Shown: positions 1 to 10,040, numbered from the stretch's first letter. The stretch is DNA of 39,470 bases from an uncultured Porphyromonadaceae bacterium (GCA_947073495.1 CAMTMX010000024.1:1-39470); one strand, 5' to 3'. Numbers and translations: made by a program. The notes: generated by a model not told the origin, from the sequence alone.

Positions 1-2241
1 GACATTGAGCGTCTTGACACCTTTCCCGCCACGGTTAGTGACGCGATAATCTTCAAGAGGGGAGCGTTTGCCATAACCGTTTTGCGACACAACCATCACA
101 GTCTCGTCAGGTGCTCCGGTCATAGTTATCATGCCGATAACCTCATCATCACCTTCGCCAAGAGTCATGCCACGCACTCCGGTAGACATTCTACCCATTT
201 CTCTGACTTTGCTTTCATGGAAACGTATGGCACGTCCTTCTCTATTAGCAATTATGACTTCAGCATTTCCATCTGTAAGACGCACCTGTATAAGCTGATC
301 GTCTTCACGTATAATAATTGCGTTTACACCATTGGCACGAGGACGCGAATAAGCTTCGAGAGATGTTTTCTTAATGATGCCCTTCTTGGTACAGAAAATC
401 AAATTGTGAGTGTTGATATATTCCTTATCATTAAGATGTTTTATTCTTATAAATGCATTGACGCAGTCATCCGCCTCTATGTTCAACAGATTTTGAATTG
501 CCCTGCCTTTCGAGTTTTTAGCACATTCTGGAATCTCATATACCTTCAACCAATAGCAACGCCCCTTCTGTGTGAAGAAAAGCATATAATTATGGTTTGA
601 AGCAGGATAGATATACTCAATGAAATCGGAGTCACGGGTGTCACTCCCTTTTGCGCCTACTCCGCCACGATTCTGCGCTCTGAATTCAGAGAGGGGAGTA
701 CGCTTGATATATCCCAGATGAGAAATTGTGATGATCATTTCATCGTCAGGATAGAAATCTTCCGCATTGAGATCGCCTGAGAACATATTTATTTTTGTTC
801 GACGTTCATCTCCATATTTGTCTCGAATCTCTATCAATTCCTCTTTCATCACATTACGGCATACCTCATCATTATTAAGGATGTCGTTCAAATGGGCAAT
901 CAGCTTCATCAAATCATCATATTCCGCACGCAACTTATCCATTTCCAACCCGGTGAGCTGGCGTAGGCGCATCTCTACAATAGCCCTGGTCTGGGTTTCA
1001 TCAAGTTCAAATCGGTCGGAAAGGCGAGTCCTTGCCTCATCAGTGGTGCGGGAAGAACGAATGATCGCGATAACCTCGTCGATGTTGTCACATGCAATCA
1101 TCAATCCTTTCAAGATATGCGCACGCTCTTCAGCCTTGCGGAGCTCATATCTGGTTCTGCGAATCACAACCTCATGACGATGATCAACAAATGCTTGAAG
1201 AAGCTCCTTGAGATTAAGAGTCTTAGGCCGGCCATTCACAAGGGCTACATTGTTGACACTGAATGATGTCTGCAGCTGAGTCATCTTATAAAGCTTATTC
1301 AAGATAACTTTAGCATTTGCATCACGTTTGATGTCTATAGCGATATGCATCTGTCCACGGGCACTCGTATCGGTTATGTCGGCGATACCTTCAATCTTTT
1401 TCTCTTCTACAAGATCTGCAATGCTTTTGACCAAATCATTTTTAATAACTCCGTATGGGATTTCAGATATTATGATCTGATCATGATTCCCATCACTTTC
1501 GATTTCCGCTTTCGCTCTGATAAGGATTCTTCCTCGTCCAGTTTCAAACGCATCTCTCACCCCTTGCAGGCCGAATATCTCTCCACCGGTAGGGAAATCC
1601 GGAGCTTTGATATACTCCATTAGACCATCCACATCAAGATCAGGATTGTCAATAAGAGCAATCGATGCATTAAGAGATTCCGTGAGATTGTGAGGCGGCA
1701 TGTTAGTTGCCATACCTACAGCAATGCCTGACGCACCGTTTACTAAAAGGTTTGGGATACGGGTTGGCAGGACAGCCGGTTCAGACAGTGTATTATCGAA
1801 GTTAGGTACGAAATCAACCGTTTCCTTATCAATATCTTGAAGCATCTCTTCGCCCATTCGGGCAAGCTTAACCTCGGTATAACGCATAGCTGCGGGAGAG
1901 TCACCGTCGATTGATCCGAAGTTTCCCTGACCGAACACCAATGGATAACGCAGAGACCATTCCTGTGCCATTCTCACCATAGTGAAATAGATAGAAGAGT
2001 CTCCATGGGGATGGTATTTACCCATCACCTCACCAACAATACGTGCTGATTTCTTGGTGTCGCCGGAAAAGAAATTTCCTAATTCGTTCATGCCGAAAAG
2101 CACTCTGCGGTGCACCGGCTTAAATCCGTCTCTTACATCGGGCAGGGCTCGCGACACTATAACCGACATTGAATAGTCGATATAGGCGCTCTTCATTTCC
2201 GATTCGATATTAATCGGAATAATTTTGTCGTCTCCTTGCAT
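1..2241 (-). CDS. gyrA: DNA gyrase subunit A, 3' end beyond the window
   Basis: GyrA is the DNA breakage-reunion subunit of gyrase, which introduces negative supercoils. All 747 visible codons are open, beginning at ATG 2241 ([13 protein letters not shown]). The winged-helix/tower N-terminus is present, with catalytic Tyr121 in the RYTE motif and the quinolone-determining segment [10 protein letters not shown] (Ser82, Phe86). The C-terminal beta-pinwheel has begun, with repeats around GGVGAKGSD and the gyrase-box-like NRGGKGVKT at the cut end. Relatives are about 840-860 residues, so roughly 100 are missing beyond position 1. Phe86 stands where E. coli has Asp87; this is the usual residue in Bacteroides GyrA, not an acquired change. 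A candidate -7 element (TATTTTTG on the minus strand) lies at 2357-2364. Confidence 0.98.
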   Translation of the reverse strand, partial: MQGDDKIIPINIESEMKSAYIDYSMSVIVSRALPDVRDGFKPVHRRVLFGMNELGNFFSGDTKKSARIVGEVMGKYHPHGDSSIYFTMVRMAQEWSLRYPLVFGQGNFGSIDGDSPAAMRYTEVKLARMGEEMLQDIDKETVDFVPNFDNTLSEPAVLPTRIPNLLVNGASGIAVGMATNMPPHNLTESLNASIALIDNPDLDVDGLMEYIKAPDFPTGGEIFGLQGVRDAFETGRGRILIRAKAEIESDGNHDQIIISEIPYGVIKNDLVKSIADLVEEKKIEGIADITDTSARGQMHIAIDIKRDANAKVILNKLYKMTQLQTSFSVNNVALVNGRPKTLNLKELLQAFVDHRHEVVIRRTRYELRKAEERAHILKGLMIACDNIDEVIAIIRSSRTTDEARTRLSDRFELDETQTRAIVEMRLRQLTGLEMDKLRAEYDDLMKLIAHLNDILNNDEVCRNVMKEELIEIRDKYGDERRTKINMFSGDLNAEDFYPDDEMIITISHLGYIKRTPLSEFRAQNRGGVGAKGSDTRDSDFIEYIYPASNHNYMLFFTQKGRCYWLKVYEIPECAKNSKGRAIQNLLNIEADDCVNAFIRIKHLNDKEYINTHNLIFCTKKGIIKKTSLEAYSRPRANGVNAIIIREDDQLIQVRLTDGNAEVIIANREGRAIRFHESKVREMGRMSTGVRGMTLGEGDDEVIGMITMTGAPDETVMVVSQNGYGKRSPLEDYRVTNRGGKGVKTLNV

Positions 2242-2356
2242 GTTAAGTGTTTCTTCAATTTAATTGGCTACGGCTCATTGAAACGAGCCCATACAAAAGG
2301 CTTTAAATTTGTGTCAAAACGACATTTTATACCTTTCGTTCCAAGGAGCAAAGTTA

Positions 2357-2364
2357 CAAAAATA
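2357..2364 (-). promoter_or_regulatory. Candidate gyrA -7 element
   Basis: The minus strand reads TATTTTTG, matching the Bacteroidetes -7 consensus TAnnTTTG, about 115 bp upstream of the gyrA ATG. No good -33 TTTG is found 19-21 bp upstream, so support is partial. Confidence 0.35.
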
Positions 2365-2522
2365 TCTTTAAACCGCCAAGTGAAAACATCCTTAAGATTT
2401 GCTAATTTCAGTGTAGGATAACGGGATTTTTTAAGTTTTTATCCATTTAAATCAGTTTTTAGAAAAATTGGCACACTGTTTGCAACATTTTGAGTGAATT
2501 TTGTTATATAATTGTAAATGTA

Positions 2523-2657
2523 TAAGCACCTATAATAATAAATGAATACCTGCCAGCCTTATATTCAGGCAAAATATAAGCATAGAATGAGTGGCTACAG
2601 GATCATGCGGCTCTATGGACATGACATAATATTCATTTACATTATCAGGTTATTATA
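2523..2657. repeat. Palindromic intergenic element, copy 1 (type C)
   Basis: About 135 bp in the gyrA-clpC divergent spacer (2242-2803, otherwise without a gene). The outer arms, 2524-2548 and 2629-2653, are imperfect inverted repeats sharing an AAATGAATA block. An inner stem CATAGA/TCTATG (2581 and 2612) closes the tip. The left 60 bp align with the element at 10588 (ATAAGYACCTA, AATAAATGAA, CAGCC, TATATT, GGCAA in the same order). The apex is diverged from the other copies. Confidence 0.6.
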
Positions 2658-2803
2658 TAAACTTTTATGGCAAAATATAGTCATACTCTATATTTTTATA
2701 AATACGTCTATTTAATTCAGCAAATAGTTCAATTCTTGACGGCTGGACATGGCTATGCCGATTGAACAGAGCTATTTAAGCATATAATCATAAGCAATTT
2801 GTG

Positions 2804-5380
2804 ATGAAGAACGATTTTTCAAAACAATTCCGACCAATTCTTGAGCTTGCATATGCCGAAGCAAGAAATTTCAGCTCAAGTGCAATTCAAAGCGAACACT
2901 TTGTGCTTGTAGCTTTACGCAATCAAGATGGCTATGCTTTCAAGATTTTAAAGCAACTTCAAGTTCCTGTAGATGAAATGACACGGGAACTCGAAGAGTA
3001 TCTCGCCGGAGCGCAGCCGCCTGCGGAAACCACCACTCTTTTTGAACAGCAGTTCAAAATTTCACTTTCCGCCATACGCCACCTCCAGCTTGCAACATCA
3101 GAAGCACGCAAAATGAATGCACACACTATATCTGGCGAACATATTTTGCTTGCCCTAATCCACGACCAGAGAGCTATGGACAGCGAGTTTCTGCGCCATT
3201 TGAAAGAGAAATATCTTGATTTTGACATTTCCATTCAGAATCTTTCAGAGGCTTCAGCCCCCTCTGCAGGTAAAGACTTCGACAATGATGAGGAGGAAGA
3301 TGAAGACGATTTTTCTCCTTTCAAAGGCAATGACCGCCCTAAGGAGCAATCTGATACAAAAAGCAGCAGAAAGACCTCCACGTCCAAAGGGGGCACAGAC
3401 ACACCTGCGCTTGACAAATTTGGATATGACATGACCAAGGCGGCAGCAGAAGGCAGGCTTGACCCGGTCGTAGGAAGAGAGAACGAAATTGAACGTCTCG
3501 CACAAATCCTTTCAAGAAGGAAAAAAAATAATCCTGTATTGATAGGCGAACCCGGAGTCGGCAAATCCGCCATAGTGGAAGGGCTGGCACTTAGAATCAC
3601 TCAACGAAAAGTTTCGAGAATTCTTTTTAACAAGCGTGTCATCGGTCTTGACATGGCAGGAATGGTGGCAGGCACCAAATATAGAGGTCAATTCGAAGAA
3701 CGAATCAAAGCTGTCCTTGATGAACTTTCCAAAAATCCTGACATCATTCTCTTTATAGATGAGATCCATACAATAGTTGGAGCAGGAGGTGCCCCGGGAA
3801 CTATGGATGCTGCAAATATGCTTAAGCCGGCACTCGCACGCGGTGAAATCCAATGCATAGGAGCGACCACCCTTGATGAATATCGTCAAAACATAGAAAA
3901 AGACGGCGCTCTCGAAAGAAGATTCCAGAAGGTCATGGTGGAGCCGACTTCTCCTGAAGAGACTCTTGAAATTCTTAAACAGGTAAAAGAAAAATATGAG
4001 CAACACCACAATGTCAACTATACAGACGAAGCACTTCAGGCATGTGTGGATTTGACACAAAGATATGTCAGCGACCGTAATTTCCCAGACAAAGCTCTGG
4101 ATGCTCTCGACGAGGCAGGTTCCAGGGTGCATATCTCAAACATAATCGTGCCCGAAGAGATCGAACGGCTTGAAAAAGAAGTAGACGAAACAACCCAAGA
4201 AAAATTAGCCGCGGCACGCTCACAGAACTTCGAACTTGCCGCCTCACTCCGCGACAAGGAAACCAAGAAGAAAGCCGAGCTCGAAAGTGCGAAAGAAGAA
4301 TGGGAAAAACGACTTGATACAGAACGCCAGGAAGTGGATGATGACAAAGTTGCAGAAGTCGTTGCGATGATGACCGGCGTACCCACTCAGAGAATAGCTC
4401 AGGGAGAGGGCACACGTCTGCTTAAAATGGGAGAATCTCTTGAAGGATCTGTAATTGGTCAGGATGATGCCATAAAGAAAGTTGTCAAAGCTATTCAAAG
4501 AAACCGCATAGGACTTAAAGATCCGGAGAAACCCATTGGAGTATTCATGTTCCTCGGTCCGACAGGTGTAGGCAAAACACTTCTTGCAAAGAAGATTGCC
4601 GAGTATCTTTTTGACTCTAGGGATGCGCTTATCCGTATGGACATGAGTGAATATATGGAAAAATTCACTGTGTCTCGCCTTGTCGGCGCGCCTCCGGGAT
4701 ATGTCGGTTATGAAGAGGGTGGACAGCTTACTGAAAAGGTTCGTCGTCATCCATACTCAGTTGTCCTTCTTGATGAAATTGAGAAAGCTCATCCTGACGT
4801 GTTCAACCTTCTTTTGCAAGTTATGGACGAAGGACGTCTAACCGACTCTCTTGGAAGAAAGATCGATTTCAAGAACACAATCTTGATCATGACAAGCAAT
4901 GTCGGGTCACGTCAGTTGAAAGATTTCGGCAGCGGCATAGGGTTCAACACTGAGACCGTTTCCAAAGAACAGGCTCATGGAGTGATCTCCAAAGCTCTCA
5001 ACAGGGCATTTTCTCCAGAGTTCCTCAACCGCGTGGACGACATCATCATGTTTGACCAGCTTGACAAGAATGCAATCTTCAAGATTATCGACATCGAATT
5101 GAAAGACTTCTACAGCAGAATTGAGAAACTCGGCTTTAGACTCGAACTTTCTCAAGAAGCCAAAGAGTTTATTGCCAACAAAGGTTATGACAAGAATTTC
5201 GGAGCCCGTCCCCTTAAACGCGCGATACAAAAGTATCTAGAAGACGAACTTGCCGAGCTAATGCTCATGTTGAATGCAGAAGGTCAGATAGGAGGCACTA
5301 TTAAAGTGAATTATAAAGACGGAGATGAAAAGCCATCTATGGAATACGTTCCACTAAAGGGTACAAATTCCGCCGAATAA
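2804..5380 (+). CDS. clpC: ClpC-type AAA+ protease ATPase subunit
   Basis: Hsp100 unfoldase that feeds substrates to ClpP or remodels them in the cytoplasm. It has an N-terminal double Clp-N domain (about residues 5-150), then an acidic and Ser/Lys-rich linker (about 160-205, with [10 protein letters not shown]). D1 follows with Walker A GEPGVGKS near 249, then a middle region with a UVR motif (about 465-500) typical of ClpC rather than ClpA or ClpB. D2 carries Walker A GPTGVGKT near 586 and GYVGYEEGG pore residues. The frame is open from GTG 2801, but ATG 2804 directly after it is the likelier start (858 aa). The acidic linker is longer than in Firmicutes ClpC. No mcsAB or ctsR lies nearby, so the Firmicutes control circuit is not present here. 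It is followed by two palindromic terminators. Confidence 0.95.
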   Translation: MKNDFSKQFRPILELAYAEARNFSSSAIQSEHFVLVALRNQDGYAFKILKQLQVPVDEMTRELEEYLAGAQPPAETTTLFEQQFKISLSAIRHLQLATSEARKMNAHTISGEHILLALIHDQRAMDSEFLRHLKEKYLDFDISIQNLSEASAPSAGKDFDNDEEEDEDDFSPFKGNDRPKEQSDTKSSRKTSTSKGGTDTPALDKFGYDMTKAAAEGRLDPVVGRENEIERLAQILSRRKKNNPVLIGEPGVGKSAIVEGLALRITQRKVSRILFNKRVIGLDMAGMVAGTKYRGQFEERIKAVLDELSKNPDIILFIDEIHTIVGAGGAPGTMDAANMLKPALARGEIQCIGATTLDEYRQNIEKDGALERRFQKVMVEPTSPEETLEILKQVKEKYEQHHNVNYTDEALQACVDLTQRYVSDRNFPDKALDALDEAGSRVHISNIIVPEEIERLEKEVDETTQEKLAAARSQNFELAASLRDKETKKKAELESAKEEWEKRLDTERQEVDDDKVAEVVAMMTGVPTQRIAQGEGTRLLKMGESLEGSVIGQDDAIKKVVKAIQRNRIGLKDPEKPIGVFMFLGPTGVGKTLLAKKIAEYLFDSRDALIRMDMSEYMEKFTVSRLVGAPPGYVGYEEGGQLTEKVRRHPYSVVLLDEIEKAHPDVFNLLLQVMDEGRLTDSLGRKIDFKNTILIMTSNVGSRQLKDFGSGIGFNTETVSKEQAHGVISKALNRAFSPEFLNRVDDIIMFDQLDKNAIFKIIDIELKDFYSRIEKLGFRLELSQEAKEFIANKGYDKNFGARPLKRAIQKYLEDELAELMLMLNAEGQIGGTIKVNYKDGDEKPSMEYVPLKGTNSAE

Positions 5381-5392
5381 GAATATCACCCA

Positions 5393-5441
5393 ACAAAATA
5401 CAATGCTCACGCACTTAAAGTGCGTGAGCATTGTATTTTGT
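5393..5441. terminator. Perfect 24-bp palindrome, bidirectional terminator
   Basis: Two 24-nt arms separated by one base between convergent clpC and feoAB. The arm ends are ACAAAATA/TATTTTGT, giving T-rich tails in both directions around a GC-rich core (CTCACGCACTT/AAGTGCGTGAG). Confidence 0.9.
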
Positions 5442-5475
5442 TTATAGTTATCAGATCAATCTGATAACTATAAAC
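5440..5475. terminator. Second perfect palindrome next to the first
   Basis: Two 17-nt arms (GTTTATAGTTATCAGAT and its complement) around CA. It is AT-rich and sits just before the feoAB stop. It probably backs up the first terminator in the feoAB direction, or serves as a second structure in the same 3' UTR. Confidence 0.6.
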
Positions 5476-5488
5476 AACTTCTTTTAAA

Positions 5489-7933
5489 CTACATGAACAG
5501 CAACGCCACTCTATACGTCGCCAAGGCTAAGAGCCATGCGAGAACTGTGTTATATAAAATAGAGAAAAGTCCATATTTCCAAGACCCCGTCTCCTTCACG
5601 ACTGCAGTCACAGACGCAATACAAGGCATGTAGAGCAACACAAAAACCATAAATGCTATTGCTGTGGCTGGATTGAATGGGGCTTCTCCGGTAGTTTTTG
5701 AGGGTGTTTTAAGCCTATCGGCAAGAAGTTCTGCGTCATCGTCTCCCACATACAACACACCCAGAGTAGAGACCACAACCTCTTTGGCGGCACATCCGGC
5801 AAGGAGAGAACAACATGTTTTCCATCCAAAATCCATCGGTTCCATCACGGGTTGAACAAATTTTCCAATGTTACCGAGAATGGAATTTTCCTGTTGATAT
5901 TCTTTTGCAATCATCTCCGACACTTTATTTTCATCAGACTGTTGCAATGTAGAATTAGGCATTTCTGATAATGATTTCTCATAGTAATTCGCTGGAACAT
6001 CATCCACACCATAGTGAGGGAAATAGGAGAGTGCCCAGATTATAACAGAAGCCACAAGAATCAACCCGCCCATTTTCTGAAGATACTGTTTAGCCTTCGA
6101 CCACATGTTGCGCACAGTAGCTTTTGCCGTGGGTATTCGATAGGGCGGCAGCTCCATCACGAATGGCGTCTCATCCTCCTTAAACCAAAATTTTCTAAGC
6201 ATCTTGGCAGTAAAGACAGCAACGACAATACCAAGAACATACAATCCGGTAAAAATCCATGCCCCGTAATGAGGGAAGAAGGCACCACACAACAGAACGT
6301 ATATAGGGATGCGGGCGGAACAACTGATAAACGGATTAATAAGGATTGTGATCAATCGGCTTGACTGGCTTTCAATTATTCTCGTAGACATGATAGCCGG
6401 CACATTACAGCCAAACCCCATGACCAAGGGTATGAAAGATTTGCCATGCAATCCCATCTTATGCATTAGTTTATCCATTATAAACGCCACTCTCGCCATA
6501 TAGCCTGAATCTTCCATAAACGAGATGAAAGCATAAAGAATCAATATGTTGGGCAGGAATACGATCACTCCTCCCACTCCACCGATTATTCCGTCAAGCA
6601 GAAGATCTTTCAAAGGTCCGTCAGTCATATATTGTCCGATCCTGCCGGAAATCCAACTCACAAACATCTCGATCCATTCCATAGGATATGTTCCTATCTG
6701 GAATGTGGTCCAAAACATAAGCCACATCACAAGAATAAAAATAGGAAACCCGAAAAGCTTGTTCGTGACAAACGTATCGATGATCTTTGTGGAATTTTCC
6801 TCTCTTGCCTCACCGCTCTGAAACGTCTCAGCCAAAGCACCCTGGATGAATCCATATTTTTCTGCAGCGATAATAGCATTGGCATCGTCACCGAGCAGAT
6901 CCTCGATTTTCTGATTGGCATTATCCCTTATCGCGCACCAATGTTTGTAGTTGGGATTGTCTTCGAGCATGCGTTCCACCTCCGGATCCTTTTCAAGCAT
7001 TTTTATCGCAAGATAACGAGGTGAGAATTTAGGTGAAAGAGAATGGTCTTGCTTGAAACTGTCAACCAGTCTGCGGACACCATCCTCAACTTCCGGACGC
7101 ATCTTAATATGAATATGACGTGTGTGGGGACTTCTAAGCTCATACACTTCGATAATGGTGTCAAGCAATTGATCAATACCCCATCCCGTATAAGCCTTAG
7201 TAGGGACAACAGGCACACCAAGCATTTTTCCGAGCTGTTCGTATTCAAGAACAGATTTGGATTTTTCCAACTCATCATACATGTTGAGGGCTATGACCAT
7301 GCTGCGGTTCATGTCGATGAGTTCGGAAGTGAGATACAGATTTCTCTCAAGGTTTGACGCCACAACCACATTTACTATCACGTCGGGTGTCTCTTCTCGA
7401 AGATACCGCATCACATATAGCTCCTCGGGGGAATAAGCCGACAGGGAATATGTGCCAGGAAGGTCTACTACATTAAACTGATAACCTTTATATTTCATTG
7501 TTCCCGCCTTAGCTCCGACAGTCACACCGGCATAATTCCCGACACGCTCATGAGCCCCTGACACGATATTGAACAACGATGTCTTGCCGCAATTCGGGTT
7601 CCCTACGAGAGCGATATTTATAATTTTGTCGCGAGAAACAGGCATTTCATCCGGATCTCCGGTCTCAACGTCGATATGAAGTTTCTTCTCAAGACGTTTT
7701 TCCCATTCTTCTATGGATACAATTTCTATAAGTTGAGCCTCGGAACGTCTCAAAGAAACCTCATAATCCATCAGACTGTATTTGACAGGGTCCTGAAGCG
7801 GGGCATTCAATACCATTGTCACCTCACGACCCTTGACAAATCCCATTTCCATGACACGTTTGCGAAAAGCGCCATGACCTAATATTTTGGTAATAACACC
7901 GGTTTCACCGGGTTTTAAGTCAGAAAGTCTCAT
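5489..7933 (-). CDS. feoB: Fused FeoA-FeoB ferrous iron transporter
   Basis: Imports Fe2+ across the inner membrane. Residues 1-75 form a FeoA SH3-like domain (MRLSDLKPGETG start). The G domain follows, with G1 GNPNCGKTS at 111-119, G3 DLPGTYSLS and G4 NMYD. The membrane part then has the two Gate segments (GFGCNVPAIMSTR and AGCAAKEVVVSTLG) and about 9-10 hydrophobic helices, ending at 814 aa. A single-chain FeoAB is characteristic of Bacteroidales such as Bacteroides fragilis. No separate feoA or feoC is present. It stands alone, and a palindrome at 8063-8080 about 130 bp upstream is a candidate metal-regulator operator. Confidence 0.96.
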   Translation of the reverse strand: MRLSDLKPGETGVITKILGHGAFRKRVMEMGFVKGREVTMVLNAPLQDPVKYSLMDYEVSLRRSEAQLIEIVSIEEWEKRLEKKLHIDVETGDPDEMPVSRDKIINIALVGNPNCGKTSLFNIVSGAHERVGNYAGVTVGAKAGTMKYKGYQFNVVDLPGTYSLSAYSPEELYVMRYLREETPDVIVNVVVASNLERNLYLTSELIDMNRSMVIALNMYDELEKSKSVLEYEQLGKMLGVPVVPTKAYTGWGIDQLLDTIIEVYELRSPHTRHIHIKMRPEVEDGVRRLVDSFKQDHSLSPKFSPRYLAIKMLEKDPEVERMLEDNPNYKHWCAIRDNANQKIEDLLGDDANAIIAAEKYGFIQGALAETFQSGEAREENSTKIIDTFVTNKLFGFPIFILVMWLMFWTTFQIGTYPMEWIEMFVSWISGRIGQYMTDGPLKDLLLDGIIGGVGGVIVFLPNILILYAFISFMEDSGYMARVAFIMDKLMHKMGLHGKSFIPLVMGFGCNVPAIMSTRIIESQSSRLITILINPFISCSARIPIYVLLCGAFFPHYGAWIFTGLYVLGIVVAVFTAKMLRKFWFKEDETPFVMELPPYRIPTAKATVRNMWSKAKQYLQKMGGLILVASVIIWALSYFPHYGVDDVPANYYEKSLSEMPNSTLQQSDENKVSEMIAKEYQQENSILGNIGKFVQPVMEPMDFGWKTCCSLLAGCAAKEVVVSTLGVLYVGDDDAELLADRLKTPSKTTGEAPFNPATAIAFMVFVLLYMPCIASVTAVVKETGSWKYGLFSILYNTVLAWLLALATYRVALLFM

Positions 7934-8007
7934 CTGTAAAAATCACAAAAACAGCATCTTGAAATTCAGTTTGAACCTCAATAATGACACGTTATTTAAA
8001 TTCATTG

Positions 8008-8043
8008 CAAATTTAACTCTTTTTGACTTAATAACGGTTCAAA
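8008..8043 (-). promoter_or_regulatory. Candidate feoAB promoter
   Basis: On the minus strand TAAATTTG (8015-8008) matches the Bacteroidetes -7 box. A TTTG (8043-8040) lies 24 bp upstream, slightly wider than the usual 19-21. It would give a leader of about 70 nt before the feoAB ATG. Confidence 0.4.
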
Positions 8044-8062
8044 AAATCATCACTTGTTTAAA

Positions 8063-8080
8063 ATACCTATAAATAGGTAT
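8063..8080. promoter_or_regulatory. Palindrome upstream of feoAB, possible operator
   Basis: Perfect 8+2+8 palindrome, ATACCTAT-AA-ATAGGTAT. It lies just upstream of the candidate -33 box. The ACCTA/TAGGT half-sites are reminiscent of DtxR/IdeR-family operators, but the regulator is not in the window, so the assignment is inference. Confidence 0.4.
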
Positions 8081-8165
8081 GGTATCACGAATGATTGGAG
8101 CATAAAAGGCAAGTTAAAATATATTTTAAGGAACATGATTAACACATCTGGACTTCACAAAAAAG

Positions 8166-8207
8166 AAGAGTCCGACATATCGGACAACCCGATTATGTCA
8201 GACTCTT
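8166..8207 (-). terminator. Terminator of the 11-mer repeat gene
   Basis: A 14-bp stem (AAGAGTCTGACATA with its near-complement, one G-T pair) and an inner TCGG/CCGA stem. On the minus strand it is followed by CTTTTTTG, a proper U-tract. It lies 18 bp after the stop codon at 8226. Confidence 0.85.
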
Positions 8208-8225
8208 CTAAGATAAGAAAGTTGA

Positions 8226-8705
8226 TTATTTATCTAATTTTTGTTTGAATTTTTTGAAGAAATTATTTGTGCCGTCTTTTGCTTTGTTGAAGGTATTTAC
8301 CGTGCCATTCTTAGCTTTGTTATAAACCTTCACCGTTCCGTCTTTGGTTTTATTATAAACCTTGACTGTTCCATCTTTTGTCTTGTCATAGGCTTTAACG
8401 ACACCTTTCTCTGATTTATCATAGACTTTCTCAGCACCATCTTTCGTCTTGTCATAAACCTTGACAGTTCCGTCTTTCGTCTTGTCATAGATCATGACGC
8501 TGCCATCTTTGGTTTTATCGTAAACTTCGACAGAAGTGTCTTTCACTTTTTTACTATCTTTCTTTGCCTCTTTCTTCACCTTATCATAAGTACGTTCTAT
8601 ACCATTTTTATCCTTTTTGTCTTGACAATTTTGATCCGATTGAGAATAAACAGTTAACGAACTTAATGACATTAAAGCAGAGATAAATAATATTGCCTTT
8701 TTCAT
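8226..8705 (-). CDS. Exported protein of eight 11-residue KTKDG repeats
   Basis: Not a gene I can name. The preferred start is ATG 8705 (159 aa) because it opens directly onto a signal peptide (MKKAILFISALMSLSSLTVYSQ); the frame also runs further upstream without a plausible signal. The mature part is lysine-rich. Residues 60-147 are eight consecutive 11-mers of consensus KVYDKTKDGTV, encoded by 33-nt repeats that differ mainly at silent positions. The 11-residue period with KTKDG resembles alpha-synuclein (KTKEGV) and LEA/apolipoprotein-like amphipathic helices, suggesting surface or membrane binding in the periplasm. That function is inference. It ends with NNFFKKFKQKLDK. It is monocistronic, with its own terminator. 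Confidence 0.85.
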   Translation of the reverse strand: MKKAILFISALMSLSSLTVYSQSDQNCQDKKDKNGIERTYDKVKKEAKKDSKKVKDTSVEVYDKTKDGSVMIYDKTKDGTVKVYDKTKDGAEKVYDKSEKGVVKAYDKTKDGTVKVYNKTKDGTVKVYNKAKNGTVNTFNKAKDGTNNFFKKFKQKLDK

Positions 8706-8828
8706 AGTCTCTTCTGATTTATAATTTGTTGTATAAACCGGAATTAACAATTAAAGGTTGACTAACAGATGTTTTATAGTGTTAAATCATAGTTAAGGTC
8801 AGAGTTAGTATATTGAAATCCGAAACTT

Positions 8829-9060
8829 TCACTCAGTGCCATTGCAAATGTCCCAAACTACATGAGACAGTGGGTTAAGGTTGGCAAATACATCATCACC
8901 TACTATAGGACCTACCACTGATACTATATTACGTAAAGCGACTCCCGGACTGTGTTTCGCGATGCTCGATTGTTAAGGTGACAGTAGTCTTGAAGTCATT
9001 GATTCGGAGCAAGTCGGGTATTGCAAAAGGATGATGGGTACAGATGTCGTGAATCGGGTA
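8829..9060 (-). pseudogene. Possible gene remnant, frameshifted
   Basis: Two short minus-strand stretches look protein-like but lie in different frames. About 8955-9049 reads HPFAIPDLLRINDFKTT and on to TLTIEH. About 8829-8955 reads ALRNIVSVVGPIVGDDVFAN and on to a stop at 8829-8831 after DICNGTE. There is no intact start and no recognised family. It may be chance. The surrounding 8751-9030 holds no other gene. Confidence 0.25.
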
Positions 9061-9345
9061 TTACTTATGACTATCCCTGAGTGTAATAGAATCATTATCC
9101 CCTGCTTCTTGAAGATCTTAGGCGTATTTGCTGTTGTCTACTTTGTGCTACTTTTTATTATGCCAGAATCGTGGAATGCTCCGGGATTGTCCGCTGTCCG
9201 AAGTGCAGATGGCGTTATCCATCTCGTAGGAAGCCGGGCAATACCACCAACCGGTATTCTCGCGATTGGTCTGACATCGCTGATATGTTACCGACAGCTG
9301 AAGACAATAATGGAGGCTTTTAATAAATTGTTTAAAAAGTCTTGA
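9031..9345 (+). CDS. Small hypothetical membrane protein, doubtful
   Basis: 104 codons with an AAAAGG sequence immediately before the ATG, closer than normal for a ribosome binding site. There are two hydrophobic stretches, about residues 20-43 (IIIPCFLKILGVFAVVYFVL) and 72-85 (PTGILAIGLTSLICY), and a basic C-terminus (KLFKKS). No family is recognised. It lies between decayed minus-strand sequences in a region that seems to be eroding, so it could be a relic or a chance ORF. Confidence 0.35.
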   Translation: MMGTDVVNRVLLMTIPECNRIIIPCFLKILGVFAVVYFVLLFIMPESWNAPGLSAVRSADGVIHLVGSRAIPPTGILAIGLTSLICYRQLKTIMEAFNKLFKKS

Positions 9346-9350
9346 CAGAG

Positions 9351-10040
9351 TTATGAATTTGGGTTGTATCTTTTGAAAATGTCATCGATTTTCAGTTTTG
9401 AGAAACCATAGCTTGCCTCGTAGTTGGCAGAGAGCCACCGAGTAATGCTCCCTTTGAAATATGGTTTAACTCCTGCTGCAATCTGTCGGTAGGGTACCAC
9501 CTCATTATCGCTCATGGATGATGCAAACGACACAGAGGCGTCTATATCGCAGCCCACCACCATTTTGCTGTGACCAAGTCCTTTGCTGAAACCACCTTTG
9601 AAATACCATGTATAACTGTTGTTAAGGCGGTCAGCATAGGTTGATACAATGAAATTGCCGATGAATAACTGATTTGACATTATTGAGCTTTTGTTATGAT
9701 TATAGATTGCTGAAAGGTTGAAGAACAGAGACTTCAACGGATTGCGATAACGATAGGAGAATGTTGCCGCCATATTCTGAGAATATTTGTCCGGGTTCTC
9801 TGCGATGAAAAGATTATGGTAGTCGGAAAGCACAGGAACAGTAATATTCAGATATGGTTGCAGCGAACCGAGGCTATAAGCTATTGAAGCGGATAGATCC
9901 GATTTTGCCGTCAGCTGTCGTCTGACATAAAGACGTGGCGAAGCATTGATAAGTCATGTTGCCCGTCTATTGAATAGTGAAGCCATTTCAGTGGCATACG
10001 GAATGACGCACGCCAGCCATTGCAGCAATTATACCATATA
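9351..10040 (-). pseudogene. Broken C-terminal part of an outer-membrane beta-barrel receptor
   Basis: Translation on the minus strand gives alternating aromatic/polar beta-barrel sequence. The stretch GWRASFRMPLKWLHYSIDGQ lies near 9960-10015. After a +1 shift and a TGA near 9952 it continues as NASPRLYVRRQLTAKSDLSA, then DYHNLFIAENPDKYSQN and a series of TM beta-strands to the stop at 9351. The DY.NLF.aeNP pattern matches the outer-membrane barrel of TonB-dependent receptor-like proteins (OMP_b-brl family). The N-terminal plug and carboxypeptidase-like domain are absent; the remnant begins right after the terB terminator. The longest open piece (from GTG 9833, 160 codons) is therefore not an independent gene. 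Confidence 0.7.

Noticed and set aside
1980..2000. Phe86 of GyrA at the E. coli Asp87 position as a quinolone-resistance mutation
   Set aside because: Phe is the normal residue at this site in Bacteroides GyrA, and Ser82 is wild type.
3235..4750. Several long antisense ORFs inside clpC
   Set aside because: They are low-complexity shadows of a well-conserved gene in the other strand, with no ribosome binding sites or domains.
8250..8570. Regular 33-nt tandem repeats that could suggest a CRISPR array
   Set aside because: There are no unique spacers; the repeats are contiguous, in one reading frame and encode the 11-mer protein repeats.
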